A stretch of DNA of 7,831 nucleotides from Flavobacteriales bacterium CG18_big_fil_WC_8_21_14_2_50_32_9 (GCA_002770955.1 PCUH01000274.1:353-8183); one strand, 5' to 3'; counted from the stretch's first letter, positions 1 to 5,650 are shown. Translations and numbers: made by a program. The notes: generated by a model from the letters alone, not told the origin.

Positions 1-1
1 A

Positions 2-391
2 ATACGACTTGGAATGTGCTTTGCTTCGGAAGAAATTATTGCAATTTTGAATCGAATTAAACCACCTTACAATGTAAATAGTTTAACCCAAAACAAAGCT
101 ATTGAATTACTTAAATTGAACAAAGAAAATTACAAACAAGAAGTAATGGAACAACGAGAATTATTAAGTGCAGCATTAAAAAAACTCCCTTTTGTAGTAA
201 AAGTTTATCCTTCAGAAGCTAATTTTATATTAATAAAAACAACCGATGCTAATGGTATCTATAATAAATTGTTGGAGCAGAAAATAGTGATAAGAAATAG
301 AACCAAAGAACAGTTGTGTGAAAACTGCTTGAGAATTACTGTAGGAACACCAGAAGAAAACCAATTATTGATAAATGCGTTGAATTTTTAA
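2..391 (+). CDS. hisC: Histidinol-phosphate aminotransferase, C-terminal part (5' end outside window)
   Basis: PLP-dependent fold-type I aminotransferase that converts imidazole-acetol phosphate and glutamate to histidinol phosphate in the cytoplasm. Only the last 129 codons are present. The frame is open from base 2, so the first in-window ATG (base 14) is not the start. The window opens just after the PLP-lysine motif: residues IRLGMCFAS match the segment after SKxFGLAG, and the Arg at bases 5-7 corresponds to the PLP-phosphate-binding Arg (Arg222 in E. coli, numbering from memory). Near the end, LRITVGT carries the substrate-binding Arg (E. coli Arg335), followed by the usual EEN..LINAL helix. 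The Schiff-base lysine itself is outside. The gene is followed by hisB after an 87-base gap filled mostly by a repeat. Identity is secure from the motifs and the operon order. Confidence 0.95.
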   Translation: MRLGMCFASEEIIAILNRIKPPYNVNSLTQNKAIELLKLNKENYKQEVMEQRELLSAALKKLPFVVKVYPSEANFILIKTTDANGIYNKLLEQKIVIRNRTKEQLCENCLRITVGTPEENQLLINALNF

Positions 392-463
392 AACCACAGA
401 GACACAGAGTACACAGAGAAAAATCAGCGAATATCAGCTAAATCTGTGTTATCTGCGTTCTAT
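392..463. repeat. CACAGAG / ATCTGCG-type intergenic repeat, copy 1
   Basis: It fills the hisC-hisB gap, starting directly after the hisC stop. It has two halves. The first is three tandem CACAGAG units (395-401, 403-409, 412-418). The second is ATCAGC, ATCAGC, ATCTGTG and ATCTGCG at roughly 9-10-base spacing, ending in GTTCTAT. ACACAGA (411-417) pairs with TCTGTGT (443-449), so the element can fold. A shorter relative lies at 2889-2946 with the same first block (AACCACAGAG) and the same last block (ATCTGCGTTCTAT). Similar CACAGAG-rich intergenic sequences are, from memory, dispersed in Bacteroidota and other genomes. Mobility or function is unknown. Confidence 0.75.
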
Positions 464-478
464 AAAAAAATAAAAAAT

Positions 479-1603
479 ATGAATACAAATCGTAAATCAA
501 AACTGCTTTTTATTGATAGAGACGGAACTTTAGTTATAGAGCCTCCTATTGACTATCAATTGGATAGCTTAGAAAAATTAGAATTTTATCCGGGTGTTTT
601 TCGTTGGTTGAGCCGAATAGTTGAGGAATTGGATTTTGAATTGGTAATGGTAACCAATCAAGATGGATTAGGAACAAGCTCTTTTCCAGAGGAAACTTTT
701 TGGCCAGCTCATAACAAAATGATTCAAGCTTTTGAAAATGAAGGTATTAATTTTAAAGAGGTATTGATTGACAGAAGTTTTCCAGCTGATAATGCTTCAA
801 CCCGAAAACCAAGAACTGGTTTGTTAACAGCATATCTATATGGTAATTATGATTTAGCTAATTCTTTTGTGATAGGCGATAGATTAACTGATATTGAATT
901 AGCTGAAAACATAGGTGCAAAAGGAATTTTGTTGAGCAACAACGAAGAGCTAAACTATAAAAATAATACTCAAATCTTAAAAACTGAAAATTGGAAAACC
1001 ATTTATGAATTTTTAAAACTAAGCGAAAGAACTGCTGAAATTACTAGGAAAACGAACGAAACGGATATTTCCATTCGTTTAAATTTAGATGGCACTGGAA
1101 AGGCAAAAATTGATACTGGAATTGAATTTTTTAATCACATGCTCGATCAAATTGCTCGTCACGGTGGTTTGGATTTGGATATTACTGTAAAAGGCGATTT
1201 AGAAGTAGATGAACACCACACCATTGAAGATACAGCCATTGCATTAGGAGAAGTTTTTTATAAAGCTTTGGGTAATAAATTAGGAATTGAACGCTACGGA
1301 TTTTGTTTACCAATGGATGATTGTCTGGCTCAAGTAGCTATTGATTTTGGTGGAAGAAATTGGTTGGAATGGGAAGTAGAATTTAAACGCGAAATGATTG
1401 GTAAAATGCCAACTGAAATGTTTTTTCACTTTTTTAAATCGTTTACCGATGGAGCAAAATGTAATTTAAACATAAAAGCAGAAGGAACTAATGAACACCA
1501 CAAAATTGAAGCGATATTTAAAGCATTTGCAAAAGCCATGAAAATGGCAAAAAAGAGAGATGTAAATAATATGCAATTACCATCAACAAAAGGGTTGTTA
1601 TGA
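479..1603 (+). CDS. hisB: Bifunctional histidinol-phosphatase / imidazoleglycerol-phosphate dehydratase
   Basis: A 374-residue fusion, near the usual length for bifunctional HisB, that acts in the cytoplasm on two non-consecutive histidine steps. Residues 1-180 are a HAD phosphatase: DRDGT with Asp13 and Asp15 (nucleophile and acid/base), motif II TNQ at 59-61, Lys110 in RKP, and the metal-binding GDRLTD (Asp134, Asp138). Residues about 185-374 are IGP dehydratase, with manganese-binding motifs FFNHMLDQIARHG (His220, His228), DEHHTIED (244-251) and a second EHHKIE (339-344). The four zinc-loop ligands of E. coli HisB-N (Cys93, His95, Cys101, Cys103, from memory) align without gaps to Asp98, Ser100, Ala106 and Thr108, so the structural zinc site appears absent. 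I chose ATG 479, where the HAD domain begins normally. An in-frame GTG at 446 lies inside the upstream repeat and adds 11 non-conserved residues. hisH follows with an ATGA overlap. Confidence 0.96.
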   Translation: MNTNRKSKLLFIDRDGTLVIEPPIDYQLDSLEKLEFYPGVFRWLSRIVEELDFELVMVTNQDGLGTSSFPEETFWPAHNKMIQAFENEGINFKEVLIDRSFPADNASTRKPRTGLLTAYLYGNYDLANSFVIGDRLTDIELAENIGAKGILLSNNEELNYKNNTQILKTENWKTIYEFLKLSERTAEITRKTNETDISIRLNLDGTGKAKIDTGIEFFNHMLDQIARHGGLDLDITVKGDLEVDEHHTIEDTAIALGEVFYKALGNKLGIERYGFCLPMDDCLAQVAIDFGGRNWLEWEVEFKREMIGKMPTEMFFHFFKSFTDGAKCNLNIKAEGTNEHHKIEAIFKAFAKAMKMAKKRDVNNMQLPSTKGLL

Positions 1604-2181
1604 AATTAGTAATAATAGATTATGGAGCAGGAAATACCAAATCGGTGCAGTTTGCACTAAATCGGTTGGGTGTAGCCGCTATTTTAACAAAGAATATTGA
1701 AGAGATTCGTTCGGCTGATAAAGTCATCTTTCCTGGAGTTGGTCATGCAAATGCTGCTATGGGAAAAATTACTGAGGCTGGGTTAGAAGAGCTTATTCCT
1801 TGTTTGAAGCAACCAGTTTTAGGCGTTTGTTTGGGTATGCAGTTGATGTGTAAGTTCTCCGAAGAAGGTAATACTAAAGGTTTAGGAATATTTGATTTGG
1901 AGGTAAAAAAGTTCGGGACGGAAAATAAAATACCACAAATTGGTTGGAATACAATTTTTGATTTAAAATCTGAATTATTGAGTGATTTAAATGAAAACGA
2001 ATACATGTATTTTGTTCACAGTTATTATGTTCCTAAATCAGAATTTACAATAGCTACAGCCAATTATGGATTAAATTACTCGGCAGCTTTGCAAAAAAAC
2101 AATTTTTACGGCTGTCAGTTTCATCCTGAAAAAAGTGGAGATAAAGGCGAACTGATTTTAAAAAACTTTTTAAATATATGA
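1600..2181 (+). CDS. hisH: Imidazole glycerol phosphate synthase, glutaminase subunit
   Basis: Class I glutamine amidotransferase of 193 residues, close to the family's roughly 200. It hydrolyses glutamine and passes ammonia to HisF, with which it forms the heterodimeric IGP synthase. Visible features are the N-terminal IIDYGAGN start, the oxyanion-strand PGVG (45-48), the nucleophile elbow GVCLGMQ with Cys77, and the His175/Glu177 pair in QFHPEKSG, giving a complete triad. The IPQIGWN motif (111-117) is typical of HisH. The start ATG overlaps the hisB stop by ATGA, which indicates translational coupling, and its own stop overlaps hisA in the same way. Identification is firm from the motifs and context. 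Confidence 0.97.
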   Translation: MKLVIIDYGAGNTKSVQFALNRLGVAAILTKNIEEIRSADKVIFPGVGHANAAMGKITEAGLEELIPCLKQPVLGVCLGMQLMCKFSEEGNTKGLGIFDLEVKKFGTENKIPQIGWNTIFDLKSELLSDLNENEYMYFVHSYYVPKSEFTIATANYGLNYSAALQKNNFYGCQFHPEKSGDKGELILKNFLNI

Positions 2182-2888
2182 GAATAATACCAGCAATAGA
2201 TATTATTGACGGAAAATGTGTCCGTTTAACCAAAGGCGATTACGCTACACGAAAAATCTACAACGAAAACCCGTTAGAAATGGCTAAGCAATTTGAAGCT
2301 AGTGGAGTTCAATATTTGCATTTGGTTGATTTAGACGGAGCAAAATCCAATCAGATTATCAACTACAAAGTGTTGGAGCAAATAGCAATTAACACTAGCT
2401 TAAAAATTGATTTTGGAGGTGGATTGAAATCAACTAATGACGTTGAAATTGCTTTTAATTCAGGAGCTAATCAAATAACAGGTGGAAGTATTGCCGTAAA
2501 AAATCCTACGCTTTTTAAAACTTGGTTGGAAAAATACGGAAGTGAAAAAATAATATTGGGTGCCGATTGTAATAATAGAAAAATTGCAACGTCTGGTTGG
2601 TTAGAGTCTTCCGAATTGGATGTGGTAGATTTTATTAAAAATTATGAGCAAGAAGGAATTAAAACTGTTATTTGCACCGATATTTCAAAAGATGGAATGT
2701 TAAGCGGAACAGCTAACGATTTGTATAAAGAAATTATCAATAAAACGAATGTAAAACTGATTGCTAGCGGAGGTGTTTCATGCATGGATGACTTATCTTT
2801 ATTGCAAGAAATGGGGTGTGAAGGAGCTATTATTGGAAAAGCCATTTATGAAGGGAAAATCTCTTTGAAAGATTTACGATTGTTATAA
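2178..2888 (+). CDS. hisA: ProFAR isomerase (phosphoribosylformimino-5-aminoimidazole carboxamide ribotide isomerase)
   Basis: A (beta/alpha)8-barrel of 236 residues that performs the Amadori rearrangement of ProFAR to PRFAR. The opening IPAIDIIDGKCVRL contains catalytic Asp8. The second catalytic aspartate is Asp130 in LGADC, and Thr167 in CTDISKDGMLSG matches the conserved Thr of strand 6. Phosphate-binding loops are FGGGL (79-83) and ASGGV (196-200), and the first half has the expected HLVDLDGA (48-55). The half-barrel symmetry shared with HisF is clear. The start overlaps the hisH stop by ATGA. Downstream the operon is interrupted by a 73-base gap holding a repeat. The SKDGMLSG and VDLDGA motifs separate it from HisF. 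Confidence 0.97.
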   Translation: MRIIPAIDIIDGKCVRLTKGDYATRKIYNENPLEMAKQFEASGVQYLHLVDLDGAKSNQIINYKVLEQIAINTSLKIDFGGGLKSTNDVEIAFNSGANQITGGSIAVKNPTLFKTWLEKYGSEKIILGADCNNRKIATSGWLESSELDVVDFIKNYEQEGIKTVICTDISKDGMLSGTANDLYKEIINKTNVKLIASGGVSCMDDLSLLQEMGCEGAIIGKAIYEGKISLKDLRLL

Positions 2889-2946
2889 AACCACAGAGAA
2901 AAAATAGCTGCAAAAATCAGTTTAATCAGTGTCATCTGCGTTCTAT
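2889..2946. repeat. CACAGAG / ATCTGCG-type intergenic repeat, copy 2 (shortened)
   Basis: It begins immediately after the hisA stop and ends 15 bases before the hisF ATG. It shares AACCACAGAG, AAAAATCAG and a nearly identical 3' block (AATCAGTGTCATCTGCG, then TTCTAT) with the copy at 392-463, but has one CACAGAG unit (2892-2898) instead of three and lacks one internal ATCAGC unit. The placement relative to the flanking stop and start codons is the same in both copies. The homology of the two copies is directly visible; any function is not. Confidence 0.7.
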
Positions 2947-2961
2947 TAAAAAATTAAAATC

Positions 2962-3717
2962 ATGCTTACAAAACGAATCATACCTTGCTTAGACATTAAA
3001 AACGGAAGAACCGTTAAGGGAATTAATTTTCTCAATTTGATTGATGCTGGAGACCCTGTGGAACTGGCTAAAATTTATGCCAACGAAGGAGCTGATGAAT
3101 TGGTTTTTTTAGACATTTCGGCAACTGAAGAAAAACGTAAAACCTTATTGGACTTAGTGGAGCGAGTGGCTCAACAAGTCAATATTCCGTTTACTGTTGG
3201 TGGAGGTATTTCATCGGTTGAAGATGTAGAATTGTTGCTAAAATCTGGAGCCGACAAAGTCTCCATCAACTCATCAGCTGTAAAAAATCCTGATTTAATT
3301 AATCAACTGTCTGATAAATTCGGGTCGCAATGTGTAGTGGTGGCAATTGATGCCAAACAAATTGATGGAAAATGGAAAGTTCATTTGGTTGGAGGGAAAG
3401 TAGCAACCGAAATGGATTTATTTGATTGGGCAAAAGAAGTGGAGCAAAGAGGAGCAGGAGAAATTTTGTTTACTTCGATGGACAATGACGGAACAAAAAA
3501 CGGGTTTGCCAACGAGGCATTGGCTCAATTAAGCAACTTGGTAAATATTCCAATTATTGCTTCGGGAGGAGCAGGAAACACACAACATTTTATCGATTGT
3601 TTTAAAGAAAGTAATGCCGATGCAACGTTAGCTGCAAGTGTATTTCACTTTAAGGAAATTGAAATTAATCAACTAAAAAACGAATTAAGAAAAAATAATA
3701 TATCGGTAAGAATTTAA
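2962..3717 (+). CDS. hisF: Imidazole glycerol phosphate synthase, cyclase subunit
   Basis: A (beta/alpha)8-barrel of 251 residues that uses ammonia delivered by HisH to convert PRFAR into IGP and AICAR. AICAR feeds back to purine synthesis. The opening RIIPCLDIKNGRTVKG includes catalytic Asp11, and the second catalytic residue is Asp130 in VVAIDAK. Both positions match the T. maritima numbering (from memory). Other family markers are FLDISAT (49-55), the phosphate loops TVGGGI (78-83) and IASGGAG (199-205), TSMDNDGTK (171-179) and AASVFHF (225-230). Asp174/Asp176 and these motifs separate it from HisA. It sits 73 bases after hisA, behind a repeat, and 48 bases before hisIE. The ATG at 2962 fits the conserved N-terminus. 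Confidence 0.97.
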   Translation: MLTKRIIPCLDIKNGRTVKGINFLNLIDAGDPVELAKIYANEGADELVFLDISATEEKRKTLLDLVERVAQQVNIPFTVGGGISSVEDVELLLKSGADKVSINSSAVKNPDLINQLSDKFGSQCVVVAIDAKQIDGKWKVHLVGGKVATEMDLFDWAKEVEQRGAGEILFTSMDNDGTKNGFANEALAQLSNLVNIPIIASGGAGNTQHFIDCFKESNADATLAASVFHFKEIEINQLKNELRKNNISVRI

Positions 3718-3723
3718 ATTACA

Positions 3724-3754
3724 AACCTTCAAGGTTTTTAAAACCTTGAAGGTT
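3724..3754. repeat. Nested 31-base palindrome between hisF and hisIE
   Basis: A perfect inverted repeat with 15-base arms around base 3739. Each arm contains AACCTT-base-AAGGTT, which is itself a palindrome around a single base (AACCTTCAAGGTT and AACCTTGAAGGTT), so the element can form one long hairpin or two small ones. It lies 6 bases after the hisF stop and 11 bases before the hisIE ATG. It is not followed by a T-run, so it is unlikely to be a simple terminator. AACCTTCAAGGTT-type palindromes are, from memory, common dispersed repeats in flavobacteria. It could protect or process the his mRNA, or be a passive insertion. Confidence 0.75.
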
Positions 3755-3765
3755 AGATAAATAGG

Positions 3766-4368
3766 ATGAAAATGAAACTAAAATTAAACGAACAAGGATT
3801 AATTCCTGCAATTATACAAGATGCTAATACTAACATGGTGTTGATGTTGGGCTACATGAACCAAGAGGCATTTGATAAAACAATAGCTACTAAAAAAGTT
3901 ACTTTCTTTAGTCGAAGTAAAAAGCGATTATGGACAAAAGGCGAAGAAAGTGGTAATTTTTTAAATTTAGTAACCATTCAAAACGATTGTGATGAAGATA
4001 CGTTATTGATAAAAGTAATTCCATCAGGACCAACTTGCCACAATGGAACAGACACCTGTTGGGGTGAAGAAAATAGCAATAATTTAGCATTTCTAACTCA
4101 ATTGGAATCGGTTATTAAACAACGCAGGGAATCTGGAGATGAAAAATCGTATGTGAACGATTTATTTAAAAAAGGCATTAATAAAATTGCCCAAAAAGTA
4201 GGAGAGGAAGCTGTGGAGGTTGTAATAGAAGCCAAAGACAATAATAATGAATTGTTTTTAAATGAAAGTGCTGATTTGTTGTTTCATTATTTAATTTTAT
4301 TGCAAGCAAAAAACTATCAATTAAAAGATGTGGTAGAAGTTTTAAAAGATAGAAATACTAAGAAATAG
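3766..4368 (+). CDS. hisI: Bifunctional phosphoribosyl-AMP cyclohydrolase / phosphoribosyl-ATP pyrophosphatase
   Basis: HisIE fusion (hisI, also called hisIE), 200 residues, performing the second and third steps of histidine synthesis. Residues 1-105 are the cyclohydrolase: MLGYMNQEAF (27-36), TFFSRSKKRLWTKGE (46-60), the magnesium-binding aspartates of NDCDEDT (Asp74, Asp76, Asp78), and zinc cysteines Cys75, Cys91 and Cys98 (PTCHNGTDTCW). Residues about 110-197 are the all-alpha pyrophosphatase (MazG-like fold), with KVGEEAVEVVIEAK (144-157) supplying the metal-binding glutamates and ESADLLFH (167-174). The start is ATG 3766, or ATG 3772 two codons later; an AGGA just upstream suits the second slightly better. 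It is the last gene of the operon. Its stop lies one base from the stop of a minus-strand gene. Confidence 0.96.
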   Translation: MKMKLKLNEQGLIPAIIQDANTNMVLMLGYMNQEAFDKTIATKKVTFFSRSKKRLWTKGEESGNFLNLVTIQNDCDEDTLLIKVIPSGPTCHNGTDTCWGEENSNNLAFLTQLESVIKQRRESGDEKSYVNDLFKKGINKIAQKVGEEAVEVVIEAKDNNNELFLNESADLLFHYLILLQAKNYQLKDVVEVLKDRNTKK

Positions 4369-4369
4369 A

Positions 4370-4765
4370 TTATTTGTAAAGTTCTTTTTCTTTTTTCTGA
4401 AAAAGAATACTGACAATATCCATAAACTTTGTTCTGATATTGTCAGAATTTTTGGAAACGATACTGGTAACACCCATTTGAAGGAAACTACCTAAAATTT
4501 GTTTAAAGGGATTATTTGTTGAACCAACAGCAAGTTTTTTAGAGAAGTATCCAACAGCTAAACTTATAGATGTATTCAATAAATCTTCTTTAAAGTCGGG
4601 TGCGGTAACCAATTCTTTAAAAGTGCTTCTTATAAAGTTTAGAGGTTTTAAACTTTCGTAAGTTATTTTAAATTGTTCTTTCAACAACAATTCTTCTTCA
4701 TATTGTTTGTTCTCAAGCAATAATATAGCTGCATTAAGCTCCGTTATATTGGTTATTTTTTCCAT
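4370..4765 (-). CDS. Conserved hypothetical protein, last gene of envelope/stress cluster
   Basis: A 131-residue protein that I do not recognise as a named family. Residues 1-35 look helical and charged (LLLENKQYEEELLLKEQF) and may form a coiled coil. Residues 60-105 are a moderately hydrophobic, glycine- and serine-containing stretch (ISLAVGYFSKKLAVG, then ILGSFLQMGVTSIV) that could associate with the membrane but is not a clear transmembrane helix. The C-terminus is lysine-rich (KKEKE). There is no signal peptide. It starts one base after the stop of the holin-like gene, so it is almost certainly co-transcribed and perhaps translationally coupled. By position it is comparable with the third gene of the E. 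coli yqjD-yqjE-yqjK cluster, but I see no sequence basis for homology. Its 3' end overlaps a terminator-like structure of the opposing his operon. Confidence 0.8.
   Translation of the reverse strand: MEKITNITELNAAILLLENKQYEEELLLKEQFKITYESLKPLNFIRSTFKELVTAPDFKEDLLNTSISLAVGYFSKKLAVGSTNNPFKQILGSFLQMGVTSIVSKNSDNIRTKFMDIVSILFQKKEKELYK
4410..4453 (+). terminator. Candidate his operon terminator inside an antisense coding region
   Basis: A perfect 11-base inverted repeat (CTGACAATATC at 4410-4420, GATATTGTCAG at 4436-4446) with a 15-base loop is followed on the + strand by AATTTTT (4447-4453). The A-rich 5' flank AAAAGAAT can pair with ATTTTT, which is typical of bidirectional terminators. It begins 41 bases after the hisIE stop. 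The stem has only 4 G/C pairs in 11 and the loop is long, so efficiency is uncertain. It lies within the 3' coding part of the 4370-4765 minus-strand gene, so chance structure in coding DNA is possible. Confidence 0.4.
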
Positions 4766-4766
4766 A

Positions 4767-5111
4767 TTATTTACTGAAAACTTCTGAGATGATGGAATTA
4801 CTTACTTGTTTTTTGATGTATTGATGAAGGAAATAATATAAAACACCCCCTAACACAATGTAAAAAGCTGCAACACAGAAAAAACCTAAATAAGGTTTGC
4901 CGAATAAATCGCCAATCCACAAGGCTAATCCAATACTTACAAAAATTAAAAACATGGAAAGCACAATAACAACAGATCCGCGAGATACGAAAGTTGAAAC
5001 AACTTCGGTAGTTTTGCTTATTGTTTTGAGTTTATACAACTCAAAGCTTGTTTTTCCAAAATCTTCGACTCTTTCAAATAAAGACTCCATGCTGTTTATT
5101 GTGTTTCCCAT
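4767..5111 (-). CDS. Phage-holin-family (holin superfamily III / YqjE-like) membrane protein
   Basis: A 114-residue inner-membrane protein. An N-terminal amphipathic helix (about 5-40, ESLFERVEDFGKTSFELYKLK) is followed by two hydrophobic segments at about 45-66 and 74-96, with a short GDLFGKPYLG turn that recalls the LGxxLGxPxLGF region of putative actinobacterial holin-X/YqjE proteins. A charged helix closes the protein. Despite the family name, such chromosomal proteins are not known lysis holins, and no phage gene is nearby. The neighbours are a YtxH-like gene upstream (34-base gap) and the 131-residue gene downstream (1-base gap), a grouping like DUF883 yqjD plus yqjE in enterobacteria. 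A role in envelope or stress physiology is inference. Confidence 0.8.
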   Translation of the reverse strand: MGNTINSMESLFERVEDFGKTSFELYKLKTISKTTEVVSTFVSRGSVVIVLSMFLIFVSIGLALWIGDLFGKPYLGFFCVAAFYIVLGGVLYYFLHQYIKKQVSNSIISEVFSK

Positions 5112-5145
5112 TTTTATGTTGTGTTAAAGCGTGTTTGAATTCTGT

Positions 5146-5427
5146 TTAAAGATTTGCTCCTGCTTTACCGTCTTTGCTAAACTCTTCGGCTCTGCTTTTT
5201 ACTTTTCCGTAAGCTTCAGCAACTTCTTCTTTGCCGTCTTCAAACTTCTCAGCAACATTGTCCATCAGGCTTTCGAATTTCTTTTTTAAATCGTTTACTG
5301 TGTCAGAACTTTTTTTGGCAATTTTTTTTCTTGTTTCTGATCCTTTGTCTGGTGCAAATAATACACCTAAGATTGCACCAGCGGCAGCGCCTGCTAATAC
5401 ACCTACTAAAATTTTTCCTGTGTTCAT
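5146..5427 (-). CDS. YtxH-domain general stress-type membrane protein
   Basis: A 93-residue protein with the hallmark YtxH layout. A glycine/alanine-rich transmembrane segment at about 5-24 (KILVGVLAGAAAGAILGVLF) is followed directly by APDKGSETRKKI, the most conserved motif of the family, then a long charged amphipathic helix (35-85, KKSSDTVNDLKKKFESLMD and EEVAEAYGKVKSRAEEF) and a short tail. B. subtilis YtxH is a sigma-B-type stress protein, and the layout also resembles the DUF883 proteins YqjD/ElaB, which anchor to the membrane and bind ribosomes. The molecular function of YtxH is not settled. It is the second gene of the minus-strand cluster, 42 bases after the stop of the Lmo0937-like gene. 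No recognisable promoter was seen in that gap. Confidence 0.9.
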   Translation of the reverse strand: MNTGKILVGVLAGAAAGAILGVLFAPDKGSETRKKIAKKSSDTVNDLKKKFESLMDNVAEKFEDGKEEVAEAYGKVKSRAEEFSKDGKAGANL

Positions 5428-5469
5428 AATTTTTGGTTTAAATGGTTTGTTTATAATTAAATTGATTTA

Positions 5470-5616
5470 CTATTTTCCTTTGATTACTCTTAAAATTATG
5501 GCAATAAGTGCTATAACTAAAAGAATGTGAATAAGCCCTCCTACGTTGTATCCTAAGAAACCTATTGCCCAAAAAATAACTAAGATTACGGCAATGGTAT
5601 AAAGTATATTTCCCAT
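5470..5616 (-). CDS. Lmo0937-family small membrane protein (48 residues)
   Basis: A small gene read directly on the minus strand from ATG (CAT at 5614-5616) to TAG (CTA at 5470-5472). The product begins MGNILYTIAVILVIFW, continues AIGFLGYNVGGLIHILLVI, and ends in IILRVIKGK. It has two hydrophobic helices (about 4-20 and 27-43) around a GYNVGGLIH turn and a basic end. This matches the Lmo0937 family (DUF5670) of very short membrane proteins, whose typical core is AIGFFGYxxGGLIHILLVIA; function is unknown. It precedes ytxH in the same direction and is probably the first gene of the cluster, with a hairpin 35 bases upstream of its start. The frame, length and motif make it convincing despite its size. 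Confidence 0.9.
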   Translation of the reverse strand: MGNILYTIAVILVIFWAIGFLGYNVGGLIHILLVIALIAIILRVIKGK

Positions 5617-5650
5617 GATTTTTTATTTTTAGATAATCTTAGTTTATTCA

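Noticed and set aside
395..457. CRISPR-like array in the hisC-hisB gap
   Set aside because: Units are 7-9 bases with no unique spacers of CRISPR size; it is a short modular intergenic repeat.
1743..2006. Minus-strand open frame of 87 codons opposite hisH
   Set aside because: It lies entirely within hisH, whose catalytic motifs are intact, and its product has no recognisable domain; a shadow frame.
2642..2845. Minus-strand open frame of 67 codons opposite hisA
   Set aside because: Fully inside a well-supported hisA; composition is low-complexity Ser/Pro/Ile with no start context.
3908..4090. Minus-strand open frame opposite hisIE
   Set aside because: Antisense to the conserved cyclohydrolase domain, no family features.
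4382..4407. Inverted repeat TTCTTTTTC / GAAAAAGAA as a terminator
   Set aside because: It has only two G/C pairs, no T-run on either side, and arises from codons for a Lys/Glu/Phe-rich protein end.
4767..5111. Prophage remnant suggested by the holin-family call
   Set aside because: No lysozyme, structural, integrase or recombination gene is nearby; the family is widespread on chromosomes beside YtxH/DUF883-type genes.
4897..5127. Plus-strand open frame opposite the holin-like gene
   Set aside because: The minus strand encodes a coherent two-span membrane protein in an operon; the plus frame is its complement.
5231..5530. Plus-strand open frame opposite the YtxH-like gene
   Set aside because: It spans two supported minus-strand genes and their gap; the YtxH motif on the other strand is decisive.
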